DNA of 64,000 nucleotides from Lamellibrachia columna (Eukaryota; Annelida; Polychaeta; Sabellida; Siboglinidae): NCBI GenBank assembly GCA_963662155.1, contig OY759275.1, positions 5,378,206 to 5,442,205 of the forward strand, read 5' to 3'. Shown piece by piece: positions 24,657 to 36,444 of this stretch (position 1 is its first letter; each line of letters starts with the position of its first letter). The notes under the pieces were generated by a model. It saw only the letters and a program-made list of their open reading frames with translations, ran no database searches and was not told where the DNA came from. The position numbers and the translations under genes were made by a program.

Positions 24657-25044
24657 GTGTATCATTGTTAAGATAGCATGTTTTCCGTGGATACTTTCAA
24701 CGTACGTTCGTGTTGCCTGTCGTCGAAACTGTTTATGAACCCGAATCTTGCGAAATTGCCATTCACCAAACGCAAAGCCTGCCTCAGCCAATGCGTTTGT
24801 ATAGTTATCATCGGTATCCTTAAAGCATCATCATCATCATCGGTATCCTTAAAGCCCGGGTTTTTCCTTCTTCATCCGTCACTGATCCTGTGTCACTGTT
24901 GTTTCCACCACCCGTCTCAACTCCCCCATCCCTCGCTCTCGTATTCCTCTCCCCTCCCGCCAACTAACTACTCGCCCATCTCAGCACGTTATGTATGTGT
25001 AAATAAAGAACTAGCAATCCGTATGTTTAATTTCGATGTTTCAT

Positions 25045-25425
25045 ATACATACATACATACATACATACATACATACATACATACATACATACATACATAC
25101 ATACGTACGTACGTACGTACGTACGTACGTACGTACATACATACATACATACATACATACATACATACATACATACATACATACATACGTACGTACGTAC
25201 GTACGTACGTACGTACGTACGTACGTACGTACATACATACATACATACATACATTCAAACATACATACATACATGCATACATACATACATACATACATAC
25301 ATACATACATACATACATACATACATACATTCAAACATACATACATACATACATACATACATACATACATACATACATACATACATACATACATACATAC
25401 ATACATACATACATACATACATAAA
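25045..25425. repeat. (ACAT)n/(ACGT)n microsatellite replacing a mature exon
   Basis: About 380 bp of ACAT with two ACGT blocks (25104-25136, 25189-25231). It begins exactly in the part of the peptide-gene intron that lies about 25-30 bp before the mature exon in intact copies. Confidence 0.9.
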
Positions 25426-25502
25426 TACAGACAGATCGAGGCAGGCAGAAAGACAGACATCCATTCGGATCGACGTACTGGATCTATCAGCAGGAGTATG
25501 CG

Positions 25503-25551
<49 letters not shown>

Positions 25552-25850
25552 AAATTATTATTACATATAGACAGGGGGAGAGAGGGAGAGAGAGAGAGAG
25601 AGAGAGAGGAGGGAGGGAGGCGGAGAGAGAGATAAAGAGACAGGGATATACATACATACATACATATATACATACAGACAGACAGACAGACAGACATAGT
25701 TAGAGATACGGGTGGGAAATAGTGAGAGAAGGACGGGCAGACATACATGCACGGAGAAACATATATACATACACACATGAATACATACATACATACACAC
25801 ACATACATACATACATGCATACATACATACATACATACACGTACGCTTCG
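25503..25850. repeat. (TA)n, (GA)n, (CATA)n, (GACA)n microsatellite block
   Basis: TA (25503-25548), GA-rich with GGGA (25570-25645), then CATA and CAGA units to about 25840. It ends at the start of the conserved upstream region of copy 3, the arrangement also seen before 32.0 kb and 41.9 kb. Confidence 0.85.
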
Positions 25851-26336
25851 TGTCTGCTCCTTGGCATACAGACTCTTAGCGCTTCAAGTTCAACAGTAGA
25901 AAAAGTTACGTTAATTAAAAAAATACAAAAACTTCTTAACAGCTGCTAGATTCTTTGTATGAGCTTTTACTTTTAATATGCTTTTTCCAAACTATTCGTA
26001 TTTACATCTTTATTGCATTTCATGTTATTCTTGTCAGTATAACAATATGGCACTGTGAGTGGGTGTGTTTGTTGATACACAACACTCCTTAGGTATGCGT
26101 GATGAACAATTAGGTGGCTTCATAGAGTGGGTAACGTGTGGTAGAATCGAAAAAATACAAGTGCATAGATGTTGCCACAAAACATATAAAAAACGGATAT
26201 ATGCTTTAACCTTACAATTTGTCTTCAACTTCAACGTCGACACACCCATTGAGGACAGTGTCATCTGGCACGCACTCTGTGCTATGTCGAAAAATTAAGT
26301 AATTCCCATCGCATATATCATACAGGTTGTGTAGGG

Positions 26337-26413
26337 TATATATAGGCAATATCTTCCTTCGCCGAATCACTCCTGCAACTTGAGAGATCATTTCAAGGTG
26401 TCGTTGGCAGTTG
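26337..26413 (+). promoter_or_regulatory. TATA promoter and leader exon of peptide gene copy 3
   Basis: TATATATA starts at 26337; the predicted initiator TCACTCC (fits YYANWYY) has its A at 26369. The leader exon runs 26369-26413 and ends GGCAGTTG|GTGAGA. The acceptor is CACGCAG ending at 26893, 12 nt before the start codon. Upstream, 26130-26280 carries a block shared with copies 2 and 4 and with the orphan promoter at 42.4 kb (ACAAGTGCATAGATGTTGCC, TTTGTCTTCAACTTCAAC, CACACCCA), which may hold enhancer sites. Confidence 0.7.
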
Positions 26414-26905
26414 GTGAGAAAGACTACTTTGTTGGTGTCTGAGCATCTTAGACGTGTTCATAAAAAAACTACCTATTTATTTTATGATATTCTTATCAAA
26501 AGGATAAATATTAATGAAACACTGTACGATTTTCGACCAAATACAGGTTCCTATCAATATATAGCGGGCAAGTTGAGTTTGGATGAAAATGTGCATATTT
26601 TATATTTTAGTAATTGCATGAGTATTGACAGAAACAGCTGTGGTTGTTTCGGCATAACTAACACAATACTTGTTCATCGTATTTTATGCGTGAATTTTGT
26701 TCGCCCATTGTTCGTGTTTTATGGAAGCTTGCACACTATGGAAAATTACAACATAGTCCAATCCACCATGTTGTTTACGTCCTACTGTGTTAAAACATGA
26801 TGGTTTAGCTGATGCAATGTGTAGCAATATCATAAAAACCTTTATTTTCAAATGGATTTATAATAACAAATATTTTACCTTTGTGACACGCAGGTCATCA
26901 TCAGA

Positions 26906-27525
26906 ATGAAGGTCGCCGTCTTCTTCGCTGCTGTTTGCGTCTTTTCTGTAGTAATGCTTCAGACGTTTGCCGAGGAGAAAGATGAGCCGGCGGTACGCGA
27001 TGTCAGAGGTGCTAAAGGTGTGTGACTGCTAAAATAATATGTTGTCCATGTATACTTTCAACCCACTTGCCTTGTCGTCCTAAGTGTCTACATTAAAACG
27101 TAATTCAATACCTGTCACAACCAATACGTTGATAGTGTTCTCCTCTGTATTCCTGGGTGAGGCTGGTACCGAAACCGGTCATTAATTTGTTTTCCTTCTT
27201 CGTCCGTTACTGTTCCCATTTCACTGCTGTGTCCACCACCCGTCTCCACTCCCCCATCCCTTGCTCTCATTTTCCACTCCTCTCCCACTCATGCCAAAGC
27301 TCTCTCACGTAGTCCTCCAATCTCAGCACGTTATGCATGTGTTAAACATATTACATTAGCAACCCGTATGTTTAATTTCGGTGCTTCATTGATTGTTTGT
27401 TTTTTGCAGCTCCGGTGATGTGCGCTGCCAAGTGCCAGTACAATCCATGCAAGAAGATCTGCATGCACTGCGCCATATGCTATTGCAGCAACCGCATCAA
27501 CGGTGTGTGCAAATGCTGCGATTAA
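26906..27525 (+). CDS. Ten-cysteine secreted peptide gene, copy 3
   Basis: Coding exons 26906-27017 and 27410-27525, phase-1 intron of 392 bp (GTGTGT ... TTTTTGCAG), 75 residues. Residues 1-22 form a signal peptide (MKVAVFFAA hydrophobic start, cleavage predicted after QTFA). Residues 23-37 are an acidic propeptide (EEKDEPAVRD) ending in RGAK, a likely basic processing site. Residues 38-75 are the mature peptide: ten Cys in C-X3-C-X4-C-X3-C-X2-C-X2-C-X-C-X7-C-X-C-C spacing, ending CKCCD, with four Lys and one Arg against a single Asp. Five disulfides are possible. Size, charge and the signal-pro-mature layout resemble defence or venom peptides, but I know no family with this spacing. A metal-binding role is the alternative. 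Start chosen by homology across copies and the signal peptide. Confidence 0.85.
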
Positions 27526-27603
27526 ACGTGGCATTTGACGAACTCATTACAACGAAACAGCAGGAACGACCACCAATTGTCGCAAATGTCATCAATTACT
27601 TCC

Positions 27604-27609
27604 AATAAA
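27604..27609 (+). terminator. Poly(A) signal of peptide gene copy 3
   Basis: AATAAA 78 bp after the stop, in a 3' end shared with copies 4 and 5 (AGCAGGAACGA ... CCAATAAA). Confidence 0.7.
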
Positions 27610-27811
27610 GTTATATATCTCTCTCCACTTCCGTCTGCATTTGTATTACTTTCTAGTAGCCGAGTTGCCCGGCGTTGCCCTAGAGAAGCTGCAAACAATG
27701 CAAAAGCTCATTACTTCCTGCACTACACAGCCAAGCTTTGGCATGGTTATAGCAACACCAATGATAACTTCATGGCCAAAAAGTAATTTAAAACAGTACA
27801 GTTCGTACAGT

Positions 27812-27900
27812 ACGAAGGAACGTGTGTGGACGTTTGACGATGATCACCAAACTCGGAACAATCGTAGAAAACACACACATATTCCTTTGTCATATTCCAG
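27812..27900. other. Inverted repeat (hairpin) downstream of copy 3
   Basis: ACGAAGGAACGTGTGTG is mirrored by an imperfect CACACATATTCCTTTGT about 80 bp on. The same structure with a perfect 17-bp stem lies 335 bp after copy 4 (34372-34450). It may be a short TIR element duplicated with the genes or a structured RNA; the sequence alone cannot decide. Confidence 0.5.
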
Positions 27901-27999
27901 TCCGACGGGAATTTTCGAATGTGTTTCATGTACGAACCATCCCAATAGGCCCCATGGCACGCCTAGATAGTTTCAGCCACATAGGGGAAGGCAGTGTTA

Positions 28000-28745
28000 G
28001 TTGAGCCACTGGGTTAGTTGAGCCTCCCTTGCTTCCCAGGAAACTACAACAACGACAGCTACATGGTACCAACATTGAACACATTATTAGAATCCGGTTA
28101 ACGTACAATAATTGCCATTTGTCACAACGGTCAGAAAATAAGAGTTAAAAGTATGTTTTTTGTTGGTGTTTTCGAAACTATTGATGATCGTGATTAATGT
28201 ATGCTGTTGTGTAAACTATCAATGCACGTGACCATACTTTGTTATATGTGCACTTACTGATGTTTTAGCTATCCAGAATGAAGACCATTTTTTATATCAC
28301 TTCGCACATTACTAAGAAGTTAATTAATAAAGTTAATTGTCGAAACGGGGCTAGTTGAACAACCCCAGGACGAATGGATGGTTAGTTGAGCAGTTGGTAA
28401 AGAACGAAGACGAGTGCTCTTTAACCTGAAATACATTAAGGAATTATTTTTTCTATGCAAATTGGGTTATCCGATAGCTACAAGGCAACATGTTAGCAGT
28501 TAGTTACACTGACTGCGATTGACGTATAAGTCTATATTAGTTAAAGGTGTAAACTTATTAATGAAGCGTGTAGGACTTGTCAGAGACGTGTTGTTCCCAT
28601 TGGGTAAAGTGTTGGCCGAGTTGTTATGACATGACAAGTTAGTATAAGGCGTATGTAAATTATACAAAGAAAACATTTACCCAACTTACGCTACACTGTG
28701 GCTCAACTTACCACACACAAAGTGTTAGTTGAGCCAAGCTTACCA
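28000..28745. repeat. Dispersed repeat with TTAGTTGAGCC motifs
   Basis: GTTAGTTGAGCC recurs at 27995, 28013 and 28726, and related GTTAGTTGAGC at 28381. The right half (28320-28740) is the reverse complement of about 8632-9070. No coding frame is conserved between the copies. Confidence 0.6.
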
Positions 28746-28748
28746 ACC

Positions 28749-29110
28749 CTATTTGAAACAGCTACATATCACTATTTCTTCTACAGTTCCTATTGGTCTG
28801 TTTCTTTTTGTTTCTCCAGTTGAAATCCACGGCGGCGTGTAGAAGAGTTCCCCTGTCCATGCGGAGATCATGGCCCAGCCATATCCATACCTTCTCTGCG
28901 TGACGTATTCTACGATGTACTTGATGTTGGAGCGTCCTGTGATTTCGTTGTTTGTTATTCGCTGCTCCCGACGTATTCTAAGGGTACTTCTGAGGCACCT
29001 TCCTTCAAAACCTTCGAATATAATTAAGCCTTCATGTTTGGCTTCCAAGTATCTGACGCGAGCCGACCTAACTTGATATATTATTCGGCACGCTCGAGTC
29101 GTTGAGTGTA
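28749..29110 (-). pseudogene. LINE ORF2 C-terminal relic, copy 2
   Basis: One - strand frame stays open and reads GFEGRCLRSTLRIRREQRI, TNNEITGRSNIKYIVEYVTQ, YGWAMISAWTGELFYTP and TGETKRNRPIGTVEE, the C-terminal tail downstream of a non-LTR retrotransposon RT. The catalytic palm is absent. Homologous to the tails at 23585 and 40985. Confidence 0.65.
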
Positions 29111-29342
29111 GCAGAGGGCAGGATACACACCTATTAAGCACGAAGGTTGCTTGCGTGTTTCCAATGAACTTTAAGCTAGTGACGCACAAACACCCAAATA
29201 TATAGTTGTGTCTTTGTGGTACGTGTTTCTTCTTCGTGTGAGACAGAATCTAACTTGTTGTTGAAAGGGCAGCTTTTGCGTGGGCATAAATTATGCAAGT
29301 AGCATCAGCGCACCAGCAGATTCTTTAATATTCTGTTTTCGT

Positions 29343-30320
<978 letters not shown>

Positions 30321-30323
30321 TTA

Positions 30324-30445
<122 letters not shown>

Positions 30446-30599
30446 TTGCACAGAAACAACATTTTCTATAATTTATGAAGTTAAGTTTTTGCTAGGGTGC
30501 CATAATATGTGCTTAAATACAAATGGGTTCAATGACGTACACATTTACATGCATACATATATCCAGTCATACATATATACATATATAAATAAATACATA

Positions 30600-30856
30600 C
30601 AGTTATGCATTTATGCATATGCATACATACATACATACATACATACATATCTATGTATATAAATATATATATATATAGAGAGAGAGAGAGAGGAGAGAGA
30701 GAGGGGGTAGATATAGATATATAAAGGAGAGCGACAGATAGGGAGGAAAGGAGGGAGGGAGGGAGGGAGGGAGGGAGGGAGGGAGGGAGGGAGGGAGGGA
30801 GGGAGGGAGGGAGGGAGGGAGGGAGGGAGGGAGGGAGGGATACAGACAGACAGACA

Positions 30857-30889
<33 letters not shown>

Positions 30890-30895
30890 ACATAC
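30600..30895. repeat. (CATA)n, (GA)n, (GGGA)n, (CAGA/CAGG)n microsatellite block
   Basis: A run of about 95 bp of pure GGGA (30748-30840) is followed by CAGA and CAGG tetramers. It ends at the start of the family upstream region (30890), as do the blocks at 25.8, 32.0 and 41.9 kb. Confidence 0.9.
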
Positions 30896-31255
30896 CAATA
30901 CTGAATGAGAGGAAGATAAAAAGAGTACACACACGTTGTGTGTTCATAGCTCCGTGTCATGCTATCACGGAAACAAGAATGTATCACAAAATGGCTGTGT
31001 CTGTTGAGTGACTCGGTGCGTCTTAGCACAAAAAGTTCAACAACACAAACATTTACGATCACAAAAATAAACACTTCTTGATAGTTGGTAGATTCTTCGT
31101 ATGTGCTTTGACATTTAGCATTTCTTTTTTTTATTGTGTATACGTATTTTATATGTTATCTTTTTATTCGTGTGAGGGTAGCATTATGGCACTCTACTGT
31201 TTGTTGATGAAACATGTAGCAGCATGCGATACACAACACTAGATATGTGTGAGAG
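30890..31255 (+). pseudogene. Orphan upstream region of a peptide gene, cut by a (GA)n tract
   Basis: From AATACTGAATGAGAGGAAGAT to CGATACACAACACTAGATATG this matches the 5' flanks of copies 3 and 4 and the 42-kb orphan (shared CTTAGCAC...AAAGTTCAACA, GCATGCGATACACAACACT). It then stops at a (GA)n microsatellite before the TATA box. No leader or coding exon follows until the next complete upstream region at 32020, so this is a fossil of a further lost gene unit. Confidence 0.6.
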
Positions 31256-31267
31256 ATACAGTGAGAG

Positions 31268-31305
<38 letters not shown>

Positions 31306-31458
31306 AGAGAGAGAGAAATAGAGAGACAGTGAGACACTGAGAGACCAACAAACAAATAATTAATTAGAGGAAGATAGAAAGAGGGAGGGAGGGACGGAGG
31401 GAGACAGAGAGGGATGGATAGACAGAGAGAACGAGGGATACATAGATAGAGAGAGATA

Positions 31459-31516
<58 letters not shown>

Positions 31517-31545
31517 TTGAATATTACCTTAGATAGAGAGAGAGG

Positions 31546-31597
<52 letters not shown>

Positions 31598-31633
31598 CCT
31601 TATATATATATATTACCTTATATATATATATAT

Positions 31634-31677
<44 letters not shown>

Positions 31678-31832
31678 CCGCTCTCTCTATATCTCCCTCT
31701 TTCTCTCTGTCTATCCACCCCTCTCTCCCTCCCTCCCTCCTTCCCTCCCTCCCCCTCCCTCCCTCCCTCACACCATCCCTCACACCTTCTCGCTCTCTAC
31801 CTCCTTACCTCTTCAGCCCTCTCCCCTGTATA

Positions 31833-31909
<77 letters not shown>

Positions 31910-31995
31910 TAAATACTATACATACATACATGCATACCTACATACATACATACATACATACATACAGACAGACAGACAGACAGACAGACATACAT
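31255..31995. repeat. Complex microsatellite block before copy 4
   Basis: (GA)n, GGGA, (TA)n interrupted by ATTACCTTATA units (31600-31640), CT/CCTC-rich DNA (31680-31830), (TA)n (31830-31905), (CATA)n and (CAGA)n. All open frames here come from the repeats. Confidence 0.9.
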
Positions 31996-32604
31996 ACAAA
32001 TATATCCACATATAAGCAAATATTGAATGAGAGGAAGATCGAAAGAATGCACTCACGTTGTGCGTTCATTGCTCCGCATCATGTCATCGCGAACACAGGA
32101 ACATCTCACTACATATCCTTGTGCCTGTTGGGTGACTCTATGCTTCTTAGCACTAAAAGTTCAACACCAGAAAAAGGTACGTTATTTAAAAAACAAAGAA
32201 CGCTTCGTGACAGCTGGTAGACTATTTGTATGTGCTTTGACTCTTAGCATTTATTTTTCTCAATGGTGTGTATTTTATCTTTATCTTTTTTTCGGTGAGT
32301 GTAACATTGTGGCATTATATTCTTTGTTGATGAAATATGTAGGAGCGCACAGACTCGCTACATATGCGTGCTGAACACCTAATTGGTGTTGAAGGATGGA
32401 AAACGGGAGGTAGAACCGAAAAAAATACAAGTGCATAGACGTTACTTCAGAATATATTGAAAACGGATATATGCATTAACCTTTAAATTTTCTTCAACTT
32501 CAACGGCGACACACCCAATGGAATACTGTCGTCTGCCACGCATTCTGTGGTTTTTCACTAAATTGAGAAATGCCAATTGCATACATTATGTAGTCTGTGT
32601 GGAG

Positions 32605-32682
32605 TATATAAGGGAAAAATCTTCCTTCATCGAATCACTCCTGCAACGTTGAGAGATCATTTCAAGGCGTCGTAGGCAGTTG
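32605..32682 (+). promoter_or_regulatory. TATA promoter and leader exon of peptide gene copy 4
   Basis: TATATAAG starts at 32605; the predicted initiator TCACTCC has its A at 32637. Leader exon 32637-32682, donor TTG|GTGAGT. The acceptor CACGCAG ends at 33158 and is followed by 12 nt of 5' UTR before the ATG at 33171. The upstream block shared with copies 2 and 3 lies at 32405-32550. Confidence 0.75.
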
Positions 32683-33170
32683 GTGAGTAGAACCTCTTTG
32701 TAGGTTTCTGAGCATTTTAGAAGTGTTCATAAACAATACTTGCGATATTTTTGTCGAATGGAAAAACATTAATAAAACATTGCAAGTGTTTCGATTTAAG
32801 ACCGGTTTCTATCAATATATAGTTGAGTTGAGTTTTGATGTGCATGTTTATAGTAGATGCAGCAATATCAACAGAAGTAACTGTCGTGGTTGCATTATAA
32901 ATAACACAATGCCTTTACAACGTATATTGTAAGTACATTTTGTTCGACCATTATTCATGTTTCCTGGAAGCTTGTACATGTAGTATTATAACAAATGACA
33001 CAATAATTCAATCCGTTGTATTGTTGACATCCTACTGTGTGTTCATTCAGCTTAAGACATGCTGGGTGATTTGGCTTATGCAGTGTACAAACATGTAAAA
33101 AATCCGTTACATTCAAACTGATTAATAATAACAAATGTGTTAAAATTGTGACACGCAGGTCATCATCAGA

Positions 33171-34037
33171 ATGAAGGTCGCCGTCTTCTTCGCAGCTATT
33201 TGCATCTTCGCGCTCGTCGTGCCTCAGGCGTACGCCGAGGAGGAGGATGAGCCGGCTGTACGGGAGGCCAGAGGTGCCAAAGGTGCGTCATTGCTAAGAT
33301 AGCATGTTTTACCTGGCTACATTCAACTCATGTTCAACTTGTCTTGTCGTCATAACTGTTACAATTAGAATAATATTTCAACACATCCTTCGCCAATGTA
33401 TGTCTTACTTTTTTAGATTAAGATGGGTTGCTTCAAATTACATATCAAAGTATTACCGTTAGAGACAAGTTTATTTGTTGTAGAACTTACGAAAACAATT
33501 TTCGTCAAGTGTTGAGTAAACCGCTGAACAACACTGTACATTTGTCGTCCTCTGAACTTGAGTTTTTGCGAAATTGTCACGGACTTTGTTGCTCGCCTCT
33601 ATATCGCTAAAGTCCTGGGTGAGACTGTCACCGAAATTGTCACGGACTTTGTTGCTCGCCTCTATATCGCTAAAGTCCTGGGTGAGACTAGCACCGAAAC
33701 CGGTTAACACGTGTTTCTCTTCTTCTTCCGGCAGTGGTCTCGTTTCACTACCGTCACCACCCCTGTCTCCAATCCCCCATCCCTCGCTCTCATGCTCCAC
33801 TCTCCTCCCACACCCGCCAAAGCTATCTTCTCTCAGCACGTTATGCATATGTTACAAAAAAAACAACGTTAGCAATGCGGCTGTTTAATTTCGGTGTTTT
33901 ATGTATTGTTTGATTTTGCAGCTCCGGTGATGTGCGCTGCCAAGTGCCAGTACAATTCGTGCAAGAAGATTTGCATGCACTGCGCCATCTGCTACTGCAG
34001 CAACGGCATCAACGGTGTGTGCAAATGTTGCGACTAA
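33171..34037 (+). CDS. Ten-cysteine secreted peptide gene, copy 4
   Basis: Coding exons 33171-33282 and 33922-34037, phase-1 intron of 639 bp (GTGCGT ... TTTTGCAG), 75 residues. Signal peptide 1-22 (MKVAVFFAAICIF..., cleavage after QAYA), acidic propeptide EEEDEPAVREARGAK, mature peptide of 38 residues with the full ten-Cys pattern. It differs from copy 3 in the mature part only by Ser for Pro before the third Cys and Gly for Arg in the SNxING loop, so the mature peptides are under constraint or recently homogenised. The intron holds a 57-bp tandem duplication (about 33575-33690). This is the best consensus copy: strong TATA, good splice sites, AATAAA. Function not assigned, as for copy 3. 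Confidence 0.87.
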
Positions 34038-34138
34038 ACGTGGCATTTGACGAAACCGACACATCTACACAGCAGGAACGAACACCATATCATATTATGA
34101 AGTCTAGTTAATTGTATCATATGTCAGCAACTACTCCC

Positions 34139-34144
34139 AATAAA
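34139..34144 (+). terminator. Poly(A) signal of peptide gene copy 4
   Basis: AATAAA 101 bp after the stop, in family context. Confidence 0.7.
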
Positions 34145-34371
34145 TTGATCTCTCTCTATTTCGCTCTCTCTCTCCATTGTCTTCTATATCTGCATTATCA
34201 TCGAATAGCCGAGTTTCCCGACGTTGCACGGGAGAAACGGCAGACACTGTAAGAGCGTTTTACTTATTGCATCACTCAGTCAATCTTTAGTGTGGCTGTA
34301 AGAGCGGCAATGACAACTTCATGCCCCAAAAATCATGTAGAACTCCCGGCTTCACGAAGCGTTCGTGTAGT

Positions 34372-34450
34372 ACGAAGGAACCTATGTGAACGTTTGACGA
34401 GGATTACGTAACTCAGAACAATCGTAGAAAACACACATAGGTTCCTTCGT
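34372..34450. other. Perfect 17-bp-stem inverted repeat downstream of copy 4
   Basis: ACGAAGGAACCTATGTG (34372-34388) and CACATAGGTTCCTTCGT (34434-34450) are exact reverse complements around a 45-bp loop. The counterpart after copy 3 (27812-27900) keeps the layout with mismatches. Confidence 0.65.
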
Positions 34451-34494
34451 CATATTCCCATCCGATGGGAATTTTAAATTTGTTATGCAAGAAC

Positions 34495-34612
34495 CATCCC
34501 GGGCAGGCGGGCGGGCGGGGGCGGGGGCGGGGGCAGGAGGGCGGCAGGGAGGGCTGGCGGGCGGAAGGGCGGGCGGGCGGGAGGGCGGGAGGGCGGGCGG
34601 GCGGGAGGGCTG
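34495..34612. repeat. G-rich (GGGC)n/(GGGGC)n/(GGGA)n tract
   Basis: About 115 bp of GGGC, GGGGC and GGGA units on the + strand. It is followed by CTGATGGCCAGAATGCAC...ACTTTGCGTGATTAT, the same flank (one or two changes) that follows the long G-rich tract at 37028 and its duplicate at 37234, so the tract and its right flank spread together. Predicted G-quadruplex former. Confidence 0.85.
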
Positions 34613-34805
34613 ATGGCCAGAATGCACGCACTTTGCGTGATTATTGCCCTCGCCCGTTTTAATGAAAACAAAAATATAATATATATCATCAACTTGTATT
34701 GTTCACGGCGTCTTAGCTCTTAAAGTTCAGCAGTGTGAAACGTTATACATAATTAACACAAAACTACGATCGCTTCTAGGAAACAAGAACGTTAGCTTTC
34801 TCAAA

Positions 34806-34953
<148 letters not shown>

Positions 34954-34959
34954 TGGTTG

Positions 34960-36443
34960 TTGCTTTAGCATGTACTTAAAGTTAAACTTACTTTTTCAAT
35001 ACATATATAATAGGAACGGATTAGAAGTAAACGTTTTCATAAAAAATTCACCTTCAACAATACTTGTAATATTATTGTTTGACAATAATAGACACAAAGA
35101 AGAAACACAGAGATGCTTATGTTTTGGTGCAACGTATATTTAAAATACACTTGTGTATGTGTGTTAACGAAAGTTAAACATATTGTGAAAACATATTGTA
35201 GTTCGGCACAGGTTTCAGCGGTGTGAGTTGTGTAATAAAGGGTACTGGTCACCTGTGCTTTCTACTTTCATCGCTGGCTAGCGTCGGTGAACGGCAAAGT
35301 GCATAAGACTTGTTGGCGAGTACTTCAATTACTCTCCTAAAACAGGGTTCTTATCATAGTCTCCTCTGGGTAACCAATGGATAATTGTTACCGTAAGGCA
35401 CCGGGCATATTACATGAAGCCTATGTTGACCAATGTATGACCTACGGACGTGTGGACAATATATGGCGTTGCACCAATCCATGTCGCACCTATGGACAAA
35501 TAACAAGCACTAGTTGGGTAACTAAAGGTATGGTTCAATACATAAGCCTTTCCCTAAGAGCCCGTTAGGAGGTCGGCCTTGTCTACACCACATCCGTTTG
35601 AATCCTATTGTAATCCATCCGGTCGTCAGATGTATTATTATTCTTCCAGCAGCAACAGTGTAACCTAGAAACACTTCAAATCTGTCCCGGCAACGACTGT
35701 CTCCATCATGACAAGGACTCGTAGAACGCAGTTTCTCTTGAGACCGAAGTCATACTTGTAGTCAACGCCGTATGAAACACACACAAAAAACACGAAACAC
35801 CACCGTTGGTATCTAAATGAGTACCTTGCATGTATTTACCAATTGTCTTGGCAGACGTCAAAGGCAACATACCCATGGGGATATTGTTTTCGGACACGAA
35901 CACGAACATTTGTGTTAAGATTAAAACAATTGCAATATACATTATACTGGTTTGTTAGAGTAATTATAGACAAGATATTCCTTCGCCGAATCACTAGTGA
36001 AGTTTGAGAGGTCACTAGAAGGACGTCGTTGGCAGCTGGTGAGTAACACACATTTGTGTACGAAAGTGTTTTCGCACTACTGCTGATTTCCGATAGATTT
36101 ATGAAAGGGGTAAGGGAACATCACATTCATCAAACACTATAATATGTTCAATTCAGCACACGTTACAACTGGGGTTTGTTACAGCGGGGGTTGTTGTTTA
36201 GGATGGGGAATGGCATACATGCAACAGCTGTAGAAACAACAGCAACAACAAGCAAAAACAATAACAACAACAAATGTTGAAGTCGCGGAAGAAATAACAT
36301 ACTTCCTGTACAAGGTAAATAATTGAACGATGTCACTGTCAGTGTTTCTTGGAAGGGTTCTTCAAAATATTTGACTTGACTTAGTTTACTTGACTTAATC
36401 GCCTAGTCCTTATTGACCTCTCACTCTCACCCTGCATCCTGAG
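34960..36443 (+). repeat. Segmental duplicate, copy 1 (partner 37830-39318)
   Basis: About 1.45 kb in direct orientation with the partner, from TTACTTTTTCAATACATAT to CACCCTGCATCCTGAGCTGG. It carries an orphan promoter and leader exon. It ends where the (GGGC)n tract begins; the partner continues past the same CTGAGCTGG (39313) into the coding exons of copy 5. A short frame at 35377-35568 is not kept open in the partner and is not called. Confidence 0.85.
35961..36038 (+). promoter_or_regulatory. Orphan promoter and leader exon (no coding exons)
   Basis: TAATTATA at 35961, predicted initiator A at 35993, leader 35993-36038 ending GGCAGCTG|GTGAGT. The donor looks usable, but the coding exons that follow the partner copy have been replaced by the (GGGC)n tract from 36445. 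A transcript starting here could only use the acceptor of copy 5 at 39568. Confidence 0.65.
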
Positions 36444-36444
36444 C

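Noticed and set aside
35377..35568. 63-codon frame MDNCYRKAPG... as a possible extra secreted peptide
   Set aside because: No signal peptide, and the duplicate copy at 38260-38420 has a deletion that breaks the frame.
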